Shown here: piece by piece, positions 36,701 through 46,520 of the stretch
Position numbering within the stretch: position 1 is the stretch's first letter
How the letters are laid out: every line of letters begins with the position of its first letter
Origin: Nematostella vectensis
Taxonomy: Eukaryota; Cnidaria; Anthozoa; Actiniaria; Edwardsiidae
NCBI RefSeq assembly: GCF_932526225.1
Contig: NC_064040.1
Coordinates: 16,725,994-16,789,993 of the forward strand
Direction: 5' to 3'
DNA: 64,000 bases
Translations under genes and position numbers: made by a program
Notes under the pieces: model-generated
The model's input: the letters and a program-made list of their open reading frames with translations, nothing else
The model's database searches: none
What the model was told of the DNA's origin: nothing

Positions 36701-39700
36701 TTCCTTTATGAAATAGGTAAAGTTCAGAGTTATTCCTATATGAGATAGTCAGGGCAACGAGCAACAAGTAACAGGATAGACAGGACGACACATGCTTCCT
36801 TTATGGAACACCTAGGATGAGGAGCTATTCCTGAATAAGATAGTCAGGGCAACGAGCAACAGGTTACAAGATAGACAGGACGACACGTGCTTCCTTTATG
36901 GAATATACCTAGGATAAGGTGTTATTTCTATATGAGACATGCAGGGCAGCGAGTGCTTCTTATATGCGATGGGCAAGGCGAAAAGTGACTCCTATATGAG
37001 ATAGTTATGGCGACGAATGCTTCCTACAGGCGCATAAACAGGGGGGTGCACATGGTGCGCGCGCAGCACAGCGAACCTTGACCAGTACAGTCCTTTATAG
37101 TAATGGCTTCCCTTTTTTCTTTTGAGAGGCTTTCGTGTAATTAGTTTATTTCAGCATTTCAGCCGGTTTTCCAGCTATTAGACGTATCTACCAATCGGGT
37201 CTTCCCGTACCTTGGTCACTACACGCTCAAGGTGATAGGAGGAGGGCTTGAGCACGACTCCATACGGGACTACACGAACGCGGAAGTCGAGCGGTACAAC
37301 TTCAGAACATCGGGGTGAGCCATCTTAGGAAGCCTGTGGTTATTTCACGTCACATGCCCTTTAAAGAAGTGCTTATGTCCTTTTTAGATCGGCGGCTGAC
37401 CTGGTTTGGGCGGCGCAAGAGAAAACGCTTGCTGTGGTCCCTGTGTTCAACCAGACTACGAATGGGATACGGTAAGACCAGGCTAGGACCAGTACGAATG
37501 GGATACGGTAAGACAAGGCTAGGACCAATACGATGGGATACAGTAAGACCAGGCTAGGACCAATACTATGGGATACGGTAAGACCAGGCTGGGACCAATA
37601 CGATGGGATACGGTAAGACCAGGCTAGGACCAATACGATGGGATACGGTAAGACCAGGCTAGGACCAATACGATGGCATGCGGTAAGACCAGGCTAGGAC
37701 CAATACGATGGCATGCGGTAAGACCAGGCTAGGACCAATACGATGGGATACGGTAAGACCAGGCTAGGACCAATATGATGGGATACGGTAAGACCAGGCT
37801 AGGACCAATACGATTGGATACGGTAAGATCAGGCTAGGACCAATACGATGGGATACGGTAAGACCATGCTAGGACCAATACGACGGGATACGGTAAGACC
37901 AGGCTAGGACCAATACGATGGGATACTGTAAGACCAGGCTAGGACCAATACGATGGGATACGGTAAGACTATGCTAGGACCAATACGATAGGATACGGTA
38001 AGACGAGGCTAGGACCCATACGATGGCTAGCGGTAAGACCAGGCTAGGACCAATACGAATGGGATACGGTAAGACCAGGCTAGGACGAATACGATGGGAT
38101 ACGGTAAGACCAGGCTAGGACCAATACGATGAGATACGGTAAGACCAGGCTATGACCAATACGATGGGATACGGTAAGTCCAGGCTAGGACCCATACGAT
38201 GGGATACGGTAAGACCAGGCTAGGACCAATACTATGGGATACGGTAAGACCAGGCTAGGACCAATACGATGGGATACGGTAAGACCAGGCTAGGACCAAT
38301 ACGATAGGATACGGTAAGACCAGGCTAGGACCAATACGATGGGATACGGTCAGACCAGGCTAGGACCAATACTATGGGATACGGTAAGACCAGGCAAGGA
38401 CCAATACTATGGGATACGGTAAGACCAGGCTAGGACCAATACGATGGGATACGGTAAGACCAGGCTAGGACCAATACGACGGGATACGGTAAGACCAGGC
38501 TAGGACCAATACTATGGCATACGGTAAGATCATGCTAGGACCCATACGATGGGATACGGTAAGACCAGGCTAGGACCAATACTATGGGATACGGTAAGAC
38601 AATGCTAGGACCAATATGATGGGATACGGTAAGACCAGGCTAGGACCAATACGATGGGATACGGTAAGACCAGGCTAGGACCAATACGATGGGATACAGT
38701 AAGACCAGGCTAGGACCAATACTATGGGATACGGTAAGACCAGGCTAGGACCAATACGATGGGATACGGTAAGACCAGGCTAGGACCAATACGATGGAAT
38801 ACGGTAAGACCAGGCTAGGACCAATACGATGGGATACGGTAAGACCAGGCTAGGACCAATACTATGGGATACGGTAAGACCAGGCTGGGACCAATACGAT
38901 GGGATACGGTAAGACCAGGCTAGGACCAATACGATGGGATACGGTAAGACCAGGCTAGAACCAATACGTTGGGATGCGGTAAGACAAGGCTAGGACCAAT
39001 ACGATGTTATGCAGTAAGACCAGGCTAGGACCAATACGATGGGATACGGTAAGACCAGGCTAGGACCAATACGATGGGATGCGGTAAGACCAGGCTAGGA
39101 CCAATACGATGGGATACGGTGAGACCAGGCTAGGACCAATACTATGGGATACGGTAAGACCAGGCTAGGACCCATACGATGGGATACGGTAAGACCAGGC
39201 TAGGACCAATACTATGACATACGGTAAGACCAGGCTAGGACCAATAGGATGGGATACGGTAAGACCAGGCTAGGACCAATACGATGGGATACGGTAAGAC
39301 CAGGCTAGGACCCATACGATGGGATACGGTAAGACCAGGCTAGGACCAATACTATGACATACGGTAAGACCAGGCTGGGACCAATACGATGGGATACGGT
39401 AACACCAGACTAGAACCAATACGTTGGGATGCGGTAAGACCAGGCTAGGACCAATACGATGTTATGCGGTAAGACCAGGCTAGGACCAATACGATGGCAT
39501 ACGGTGAGACCAGGCTAGGACCAATACGATGGGATGCGGTAAGACCAGGCTATAACCAATACGATGGGATACGGTAAGACCAGGCTAGGACCAATACGAT
39601 GGGATACGGTAAGACCAGGCTAGGACCAATACTATGACATACGGTAAGACCAGCCTAGGACCAATACGATGGGATGCGGTAAGACCAGGCTAGGACCAAT

Positions 39701-42700
39701 ACGATGGCATGCGGTAAGACCATGCTAGGGCCAATTCGATGGGATGCGGTAAGACCAGGCTAGGACCAATACGATGGGATGCGGTAAGACCAGGCTAGGA
39801 CCAATACGATGGGATGCGGAAAGACCAGGCTAGAACCAATACTATGGCATACGGTAAGACCAGGCTAGGACCAATAGGATGGGATACGGTAAGATCAGGC
39901 TAGAACCAATACGTTGGGATGCGGTAAGACCAGGCTAGGACCAATACGATGGCATGCGGTAAGACCATGCTAGGACCAATACGATGTGATGCGGTAAGAC
40001 CAGGCTAGGACCCATACGATGGGATACGGTAAGACCAGGCTAGGACAAATACGATGGGATGCGGTAAGACCAGGCTAGGACCAATACGATGGGATACGGT
40101 AAGACCAGGCTAGGACAAATACGATGGGATGCGGTAAGACCAGGCTAGGACCAATACTATGGCATACGGTAAGATCAGGCTAGGACCCATACGATGGGAT
40201 ACGGTAAGACCAGGCTAGGACCAATACCTCGCCCTTGATGAAGGCCCTATGTGTATCTTGCATCTTGCTTTAGTGCCGGAGCACTTGCCTATCTTGTATA
40301 AACATTTGCAGTTTTAAGCTTCGTAAAGAGGTGAGCGTACTATCACTGCTTTGCACAGTATTTTAACTTTTGTCAACAATTTTCAAAAACAAATTTTATT
40401 CTGTCATTCAAACGGAATTACATTTGGTGTCTTTGATCGCCTTGCGTAGAGCTTACATGATTTGAAGCCATTTCAGTGCTTGCCAATAAATCCACTTCAA
40501 GGATTTGGAATGACGGAAGCCAGAAGGCGATTTAGCTATAGAATATTGTAGTCGAGAGTTCGTAGTATATTGAAAACTGGATTAACATGCCCTACAATCT
40601 CTTGACCACAGATGGCTGTGCGGCAGTGGTAGTCCTTGCGGTAACGTCAGGCCAAAGTTTATGGGCAATGCCGAGTTCTACTTCAAGCTGGAATTCTCCA
40701 ACAGGTGAGTTTTCCCTATGATTGCCATTTCTTTTAAAAATTCATTAAAATGTGGGAAATGACAAATAACAAATGTCCATGTAGAGATCTGGTAATGACG
40801 GCGTTATCGGGCCTGAGAAGGTTTTATATGAAAAGCTATTCTGGAGTTTGAGAAAGGGAGCAAGCATAAGAAATATAATGAAGATGATGATGATGTCCAC
40901 TTTGATGGTAATATCGTCGACAAGGATGACGATTAACTCTTGAGTCAGGCTCCTTGTTCCGTTTTTCTTAATTCAATTGGTTGTAGTATTGCTAAAATCT
41001 GTTGTCGGCTCAATAAAGATAAAACAAAAATAAGCGTGCAAATGATCGATTATTAAAGATCACGATTACAGGCAGTGGTTACAAAGCGCGTCGTTCGAAA
41101 GTACTAGGTAACAAGTAGGTAATACAACCAGTTTAGGTGGGAAGCGTTCTTTATTTAACACCAACAAGACATCATTTCGAAGTAAAACTGCCCTTTAGCC
41201 CATGGACCATGCGACATTATATTGGAAGATTTATACGATGAAAACCACTTGTAAATATAATTGGACATATATAAGTATAATCTTATATCATACAGCTATC
41301 CTAGATAACGAGCTTTTGGCGAGATTCGAATGGAAAGGTTTTTTTTATGTTATCACAGGGGCATCGAGTTGGATTCCACTAACTGTGACTACACACTACG
41401 TTTTGTCATAAGAATCCACGGGCTTCCACCGGGCTCAATCAACCCCTCCTGTATCATCGTAGGGGTATGTAGCTAGTACTCGACGAGGCCTTTCCCCGCA
41501 CATGTAATGACCAATCCTACTTCATTGAATGTGATGGGTTGTGATGGAGTGTGATGGGTTGTGATGGTGTGTGTTGGATTGTGAGCGGTTGTGATGGTGT
41601 GTGATGGGGTGTGATGGATTGTGAGGGGTTGTGATGGAGTGAGATGGGTAGTGATGGTGTGTGATGGTGTGTGTTGGATTGTGAGCGGTTGTGATGGTGT
41701 ATGATGGGGTGTGATGGATTGTGAGGGGTTGTGATGGAGTGAGATGGGTAGTGATGGTGTGTGATGGTGTGTGTTGGATTGTAAGCGGTTGTGATGGTGT
41801 ATGATGGGGTGTGATGGATTGTGAGGGGTTGTGATGGAGTGAGATGGGTTGTGATGGAGTGTGATGGAGTGTGATGGGTTGTGATGGTGTGTGATGGAGT
41901 GTGATGGTGTGTGAGGGGTTGTGATGGAGTGTGATGGGTTGTGATGGAGTGTGATGGTGTGTGAGGGGTTGTGATGGTGTGTGATGGTGTGTGATGGTGT
42001 GTGATGGAGTGTGATGGTGTGTGATGGGGTGTGATGGATTGTGAGGGGTTGTGATGGAGTGAGATGGGTAGTGATGGGGTGTGATGGTGTGTGTTGGATT
42101 GTGAGCGGTTGTGATGGTGTGTGGTGGGGTGTGATGGGGTGTGATGGATTGTGAGGGGTTGTGATGGAGTGAGATGGGTTGTGATGGAGTGTGCTGGAGT
42201 GTGATGGGTTGTGATGGTGTGTGATGGGGTATGATGGAGTGTGATGGTGTGTGATGAAGTGTGATGGGGTGTGATGGTGTGTGATGGATTTTGAGGGGTT
42301 GTAATGGTGTGTGATGGAGTGTGATGGATTATGATGGGGTGTGAGGGGTTGTGATGGTGTGTGAGGGGTTGTAATGGTGTGTGATGGAGTGTGAGGGGTT
42401 GTGATGGAGTGTGATGTGTGATGGGTTGTGATGGGGTGTGATGGTTTGTGATGGTGTGTGATGGTGTGTGAGGGGTTGTTATGGGGTGTGATGGAGTGTG
42501 ATGGAGTGTGATGGTGTGTGATGGGTTGTGATGGAGTGTGATGGTGTGTGAGGGGTTGTGATGGGGTGTGATGGTGTGTGAGGGGGTGTGAGGGGGTGTG
42601 ATGGAGTATGATGGAGTGTGATGGTGTGTGATAGAGTGTGATGGGTTGTGATGGAGTGTGATGGGTTGTGATGGTGTGTGATGGGTTGTGATGGTGTGTG

Positions 42701-44212
42701 ATGGGTTGTGATGGTGTGTGAGGGGTTGTGATGGGGTGTGATGGGTTGTGATGGAGTGTGATGGTGTGTGATGAAGTGTGATGGGTTGTGACGGAGTGTG
42801 AGGGGTTGTGAAGCACTCCACTGATCTGCTCTCGAATTCTTCCAAACAAAATGAATATATTCAATGAAACGCACGGAATATGTTTAGAACGTCATAAAAA
42901 TAATGATTGTTCCATATTCAGCAAGTTTACATCTTACTGCCAATAACAACTCTGAAAATTCCTTCTTCGGTGATGTTGAAATATCTACCTAATGGTAGAT
43001 ATTTCAACCTAGATAGAGTACAAACATCATCCTAACGGCCTTTAATCTTGTTTCAATATCACCCTAACAGTACCAATTCCGTCTTCAGTCTTACTCTGAT
43101 ATCATCCTAACAGTACCAATTCCGTTTTCAATCTTACTTTGACACCATCCTAACACCCAATTCCGTCTTCAGTCTTACTTTGACATCATCCTAACAGTAC
43201 CAATTCCGTTTTCAGTCTTACTTTGACACCATCCTAACACTCAATTCGGTCTTCAGTCTTACTTGACATCATCCTAACAGTACCAATTCCGTCTTCAGTC
43301 TTACCGTGACATCATCTTAACAGTACCAATTCCGTCTTCAGTCTTGTTTCGGCATCATGGTGGTAGTTATCCTGGTGCTTTTCGCGTTCAAGCGCAAGGA
43401 CCACCAGCTGTGGCGTGTCTTGCAGTACCTTGCTAACCGCATGTGGGACGCATGTAGGGGCGCGGCCTGCGGGACACAGGGCGGCCTGGATGACATGGAA
43501 ATGAGGGATGTTGAGGGAGAAGCGGTCACACTCACCGACACTACTGACAAATACAATGGTAAGCTCATCACAAGGAAACTACTGACAAATAGAATGGTAA
43601 GCTCATCACAAGGACACTACTGACAAATAGAACGGTAAGCTCATCACAGGGGAGTTGTCACACTTAACGATACTAACGATAAATGGGAATGGTAAGCTCA
43701 TCACAGGATAAGTTGTTATACTCACCATATCTAAAATAAAACATAGAATGGTAAGATCATCATGTTTCGTACACGGTTATAACGCATATAATATTAATAC
43801 AGCCATCTCATAATCTCATATACACGGTTATAATCCCGAAAGTACTTTTTTTAAAAGATAATGTTACTGGGGTGTTTGGCCATTTGACGTGTGGAATTAT
43901 AAACAGTGGCTTAGTATGTACGTAAGACCTATCACTTGATTAAACAGCTGGAAGAAACCCTTAGAGATTTTAGATACCCTAAGAGATAGTAGATTTTCTA
44001 GCACACCCTAAGGGATAGCACTCTTGGGAAATTTTATATCAAGCACTTAAGGAATAGGACGAGCATATGTTAGGAGGGGGAGCCCTCCCCCCAAGCCCCA
44101 CACCAAGCACGGCCCTCCGGCAGCCTTGCAAACAGCTTTGGAAGCGTGTTTCATCAAAATTGACAACACAGAGAATTCGGTCGGAGAAGAAAAGCAGTAC
44201 GCAAAAAGCTAA
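21755..44212 (+). CDS. CATSPERG: CatSper channel auxiliary subunit gamma-like protein
   Basis: Exons: 21755-21964, 22635-22813, 23435-23638, 24029-24245, 25814-25912, 26358-26409, 27251-27388, 27685-27768, 28036-28155 (donor uncertain; 28101 also fits), 28438-28554, 28768-28833, 29044-29188, 29330-29447, 31703-31852, 31985-32329, 32813-32942 (acceptor uncertain), 33294-33394, 33759-33839, 34046-34105, 36584-36716, 37155-37314, 37388-37471, 40612-40704, 41359-41464, 43342-43558 and a tentative last exon 44124-44212. All phases join, giving about 1,160 residues. The start has a signal peptide (VALLVLLLHVLDSS). The ectodomain is Cys-rich early (CLCGNVHPSC, CCPPLTCEPDMMC), then propeller-like (LPSHSHATQPIEIAGP; LWVGMVGSSRVVRLEPN). 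The juxtamembrane part reads SPCGNVRPKFMG, FKLEFSNRGIELDS and FVIRIHGLPPGS, then one membrane helix (IIVGSCFGIMVVVILVLFAF) and a short basic-acidic tail. The topology, total length and IHGLP region fit my recollection of CatSper gamma, part of the sperm flagellar calcium channel canopy. Another CatSper subunit is the alternative. Confidence 0.7.
23022..23270 (+). mobile_element. TA-flanked 249-bp inverted-repeat element
   Basis: Left CACCTATTTCAAAAAAGGTT and right AACCTTTTGTGAAATAGGTG pair as terminal repeats of about 45 bp, continuing through TTGTCAGTG and GGCAAATGG. TA flanks both ends. Non-coding, inside an intron of the CATSPERG-like gene. Halves of a related copy flank the satellite at 48543-54838. 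Confidence 0.8.
23639..23910 (+). repeat. 26-bp minisatellite starting at an exon donor
   Basis: The exon ends CAGAG at 23638 and the intron starts GTGAGCCAGCTTAATTTGAC. About nine units of CCCAGAG plus GTGAGCCAGCTTAATTTGA follow, so each unit repeats the exon end and the donor. Later units are diverged. Confidence 0.85.
25109..25230. repeat. A/T-rich inverted repeat
   Basis: TTCGCACAATTTTTATTTTT on the left pairs with AAAAATAAAATTGTGCGAA on the right, separated by about 70 bp. It could fold as a hairpin and may be a small transposon remnant. Confidence 0.6.
25372..25775 (+). repeat. Minisatellite with ACCATATAAATCAGTT units
   Basis: About ten units of roughly 25-43 bp contain ACCATATAAATCAGTT, AATAACCCATT and CTCATGTTGTTAT in varying combination. 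It ends about 40 bases before an exon of the CATSPERG-like gene but does not copy the acceptor. Confidence 0.85.
26683..27008 (+). repeat. 42-bp minisatellite
   Basis: Eight near-identical units of about 40-42 bp, containing CGACTGACAGGGGTCTACAT and GCTACTAGCACTTTAAAG. The TACTAGCACTTTAAA part is the reverse complement of sequence just inside the donor of the exon ending 26409. Confidence 0.9.
29448..29930 (+). repeat. 60-bp minisatellite starting at an exon donor
   Basis: The donor after 29447 reads GTAAAGACTGCACTGAGATG. About seven units follow, each starting near TTAGGTAAAGATTGCAATGA or TTAGTTAAAGACTGC and containing AAACCTATTAACTTACTT. The array is anchored on the exon end. Confidence 0.85.
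30890..31702 (+). repeat. Degenerate repeats ending at an exon acceptor
   Basis: Copies of CATTGTAGCTGTGGGTGGGA, some as ATTGTAGATATGTGTGGGAA, recur upstream of the exon that begins CTGTGGGTGGGAATGGTCGG at 31703. They repeat the acceptor AG and about 20 bases of the exon. They are diverged and unevenly spaced. Confidence 0.75.
31081..31590 (+). repeat. 255-bp tandem duplication
   Basis: Two copies start AGGTTCTAACAGGGCTT at 31081 and 31336 and share GTAGCCGGCGCTC and GGACTGATGAAACCCC. The second is slightly diverged. It overlaps the acceptor-type repeats. Confidence 0.75.
32943..33190 (+). repeat. Diverged copies of an exon end
   Basis: After the exon ending CTATCTGGACAATGACCAGT plus CAAATG, the intron holds diverged copies such as GAGATCTTCGTCAAACTGGA, TACCTGAATAATGACCAGTC and CCAGATCCTCTATCTGGACA. 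This is an old donor-side tandem duplication of roughly 80-100 bp period. Confidence 0.6.
34106..36195 (+). repeat. 48-bp minisatellite starting at an exon donor
   Basis: The exon ends GAAATGGAGTTTAGG at 34105 and the intron begins GTAGGCTAGTGC. About 43 units of 48 bp follow, each with GTGGAGTTCAGG then GTAGGC or GTAAGC. A 576-bp block (12 units) is repeated, as shown by identical translated segments at 34834 and 35410. The open frames (YKGAMSTSGVQG repeats) are not the exon frame, which meets TAG at once. Confidence 0.95.
36717..37035 (+). repeat. Diverged copies of an exon end
   Basis: The exon ends GAGTGCTTCCTTTATGAAAT plus AG at 36716. Downstream are diverged copies: CATGCTTCCTTTATGGAACA, CGTGCTTCCTTTATGGAATA and GAGTGCTTCTTATATGCGAT. 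Donor-side duplication, less well preserved than its neighbours. Confidence 0.65.
37472..40228 (+). repeat. 35-bp minisatellite starting at an exon donor
   Basis: The exon ends ACGAATGGGATACG at 37471 and the donor is GTAAGACC. About 79 units of 35 bp follow, nearly all keeping GGGATACG then GTAAGA. Each unit therefore carries a consensus-quality 5' splice site. Open frames are repeat-derived. Confidence 0.95.
41517..42812. repeat. 10-bp G-rich satellite
   Basis: About 130 decamers of the type GTGATGGTGT, GTGAGGGGTT and GTGATGGATT, G-rich on the plus strand. The 10-bp period runs through all three frames and lacks stops on the minus strand, which creates spurious His/Pro/Ser/Thr open frames up to 463 codons. 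Confidence 0.95.
42975..43008. other. Perfect hairpin, 15-bp arms
   Basis: GTTGAAATATCTACC and GGTAGATATTTCAAC are exact reverse complements separated by TAAT. It lies just before the acceptor-type repeats at 43030. It is a fold-back palindrome of unknown role. Confidence 0.8.
43030..43341 (+). repeat. 46-bp minisatellite ending at an exon acceptor
   Basis: About seven units contain CAATTCCGTCTTCAG followed by TCTTACTTTGACATCATCC. The real exon starts after the last CAATTCCGTCTTCAG with TCTTGTTTCGGCATCATGG, an obvious relative. Each unit repeats polypyrimidine tract, AG and exon start. Confidence 0.9.
43559..43755 (+). repeat. 38-57-bp repeats starting at an exon donor
   Basis: The exon ends CTACTGACAAATACAATG at 43558, then GTAAGCTCATCAC. 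Copies of exon end plus donor recur at about 43597, 43635, 43692 and 43750, e.g. GACAAATAGAATG then GTAAGCTC. One copy also keeps upstream exon sequence (GTCACACTTAACGATACTAA). Confidence 0.9.
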
Positions 44213-45085
44213 TTCAGAGACGATTGACTTCCACGAAAAAGCTAATTAGACACTCGCCTTTAAAGCATCCAGAGACGATTGACTTCCACGAAAAAGCTAA
44301 TTAGACACTCGCCTTTAAAGCATCCAGAGACGATTGACTTCCACGAAAAAGCTAATTAGACACTCGCCTTTAAAGCATCCAGAGACGATTGACTTCCACG
44401 AAAAAGCTAATTAGACACTCGCCTTTAAAGCATCCAGAGACGATTGACTTCCACGAAAAAGCTAATTAGACACTCGCCTTTAAAGCATCCAGAGACGATT
44501 GACTTCCACGAAAAAGCTAATTAGACACTCGCCTTTAAAGCATCCAGAGACGATTGACTTCCACGAAAAAGCTAATTAGACACTCGCCTTTAAAGCATCC
44601 AGAGACGATTGACTTCCACGAAAAAGCTAATTAGACACTCGCCTTTAAAGCATCCAGAGACGATTGACTTCCACGAAAAAGCTAATTAGACACTCGCCTT
44701 TAAAGCATCCAGAGACGATTGACTTCCACGAAAAAGCTAATTAGACACTCGCCTTTAAAGCATCCAGAGACGATTGACTTCCACGAAAAAGGCAAACAAG
44801 GTTATTAATGGATGATTAGACACTCGCCTTTAAAGCATTCAGAGACGATTGACTTCCACGAAAAAGCTAATTAGACACTCGCCTTTAAAGCATCCAGAGA
44901 CGATTGACTTCCACGAAAAAGGCAAACAAGGTTATTAATGGATGATTAGACACTCGCCTTTAAAGCATTCAGAGACGATTGACTTCCACGAAAAAGCTTA
45001 TTAAACACTCGCCTTTAAAGCATTCAGAGACGATTGACTTCCACGAAAAAGGCAAACAAGGTTATTAATGGATGATTTTTAGTCT
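44190..45085 (+). repeat. 55-bp minisatellite at the 3' end of the CATSPERG-like gene
   Basis: About fifteen units of GAGACGATTGACTTCCACGA, AAAAGCTAATTAGACACTCG and CCTTTAAAGCATCC. The last three are interrupted by GGCAAACAAGGTTATTAATG. It begins inside the tentative last exon, and the AAAGCTAA of the stop region is part of the unit. Confidence 0.9.
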
Positions 45086-46520
45086 TTGATTTCTGTGAAT
45101 TTTATTTGAGCGAGCGATCATGATTTGGGGGAAACAAAATCGAGATAGTAGTCGGGTTTGGTATAGCTTGGTTTTTCGATGTTTGCGGCTTTTCCATCTT
45201 CTATAGTACAGTGGTGAGACAGGTCTATGGCCAGGGGGGGAGGGGTCCGCACCTCTCCACGTGAGGAAAAGGTCCAGTCCTGAGCCACAATGAAAACTAC
45301 CGACGACGAGAAAAAGGCTTTGTTAGTATTGCGAATGTAGCCCCCTTCGTATCCATGATGTAAAAAAAAAGTTAAACAACAAAAAGTTAAATACACCTGT
45401 AGATGTTTCCATCCCATTGCATCGGTTATGATATTGTCTAACGTTATAATTTGATATGGCTCAAATGCTTCAACTTTAACGCTTACAAAAAATATCCTCG
45501 AAATACCTTGCTTTCTTCCTGTGTATGCTTTTCATGATTTATTGTACGAATATTTGCATGTGTTGCTTTAGAACCTAACAATATAAACGAATTTAACGAA
45601 AGATAGGATCGGTAAAATAAGAGAATAGACGCATGCCCCTATAGAACCCTACTGTATACACATTCTGTTGAGAAGGATGCAGTACCTCAAGTTCTGAGAG
45701 GGTAAAATCCTCAAATCTGCCGATTGCTTCAAATTCCTCTATGTTCACATTTTGAGAACCAAGTTATCATCTTTGCAAGAACGAGGCAAAATCCCATTAT
45801 CTTATGTCACTTATGGTTCAAAACTTCCCCCATACATATGATTTTCTTTTGTAAAGATGAAGGGAGAACATATCGACGTAAACCTCAACAAGAGACAAAG
45901 AACCTATTAGGAATCCGCGCTATCAAACAGACCATTCACTCTAAATTTTCAGTTACATCCTCAAAGAAACTTCCAATAGACACTGCTTTTACAAGTTTAA
46001 TATTTTTTTGCGTTTTCCGTTAAAAATCATCGGAGATTGATATCGACCGGAAGAAAACTGGTGATATTGCCGCTTTAACCCATTTAGCCGACCATATTCT
46101 CTTAGTCATGTCTTCCTAGCTCGTAGTAGTACTCAATTATACTCTTTTATAGACCTTCAGGTTTAGCAGGGGGCTATTTCAAGTGCAGGAATTAGAGATC
46201 TGGCGGTGCATGATGCGCAATACTTCGGTACTTTCATTTTAGCGCTATCGAATTTCTGTCAAACTTCCCACATAGCTACTACAGAAATACAAAACAGTCA
46301 ACTCTTGAGTTCGCCCAATGACCCTGGCGAGCCTATGCCTTCATAATTGATAATCTCCCTCCTAAAAGGAATTTCTGGGATACCTGTGTCCTGTTTCAGG
46401 ATTCCTGTGTCTACATTGAATAGCACGGCCTGATACCTAAATAAAAGTGAAAGCAAATAGTAGGCACATTCTTGTTGCGTCTTTAAGCGACTAAACTTCT
46501 AATCACTTCGTTTACCTAAG
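44213..46520. other. Spacer upstream of the BTB gene
   Basis: After the 55-bp array I see no convincing gene. A minus-strand open frame at 45118-45417 has a hydrophobic start but overlaps a G-run repeat-like segment and lacks any domain. The 5'UTR or promoter of the BTB gene should be at the right end. Confidence 0.5.

Noticed and set aside
41473-42864. Minus-strand open frames of 463 and 442 codons rich in His, Pro, Ser and Thr
   Set aside because: They come from a 10-bp satellite with no stops in any minus frame; neighbouring frames encode the same peptides shifted. No start context, splice signals or domain.
45118-45417. 99-codon minus frame with a hydrophobic N-terminus
   Set aside because: Overlaps a G-run repeat-like segment, no domain, and no splice partners.
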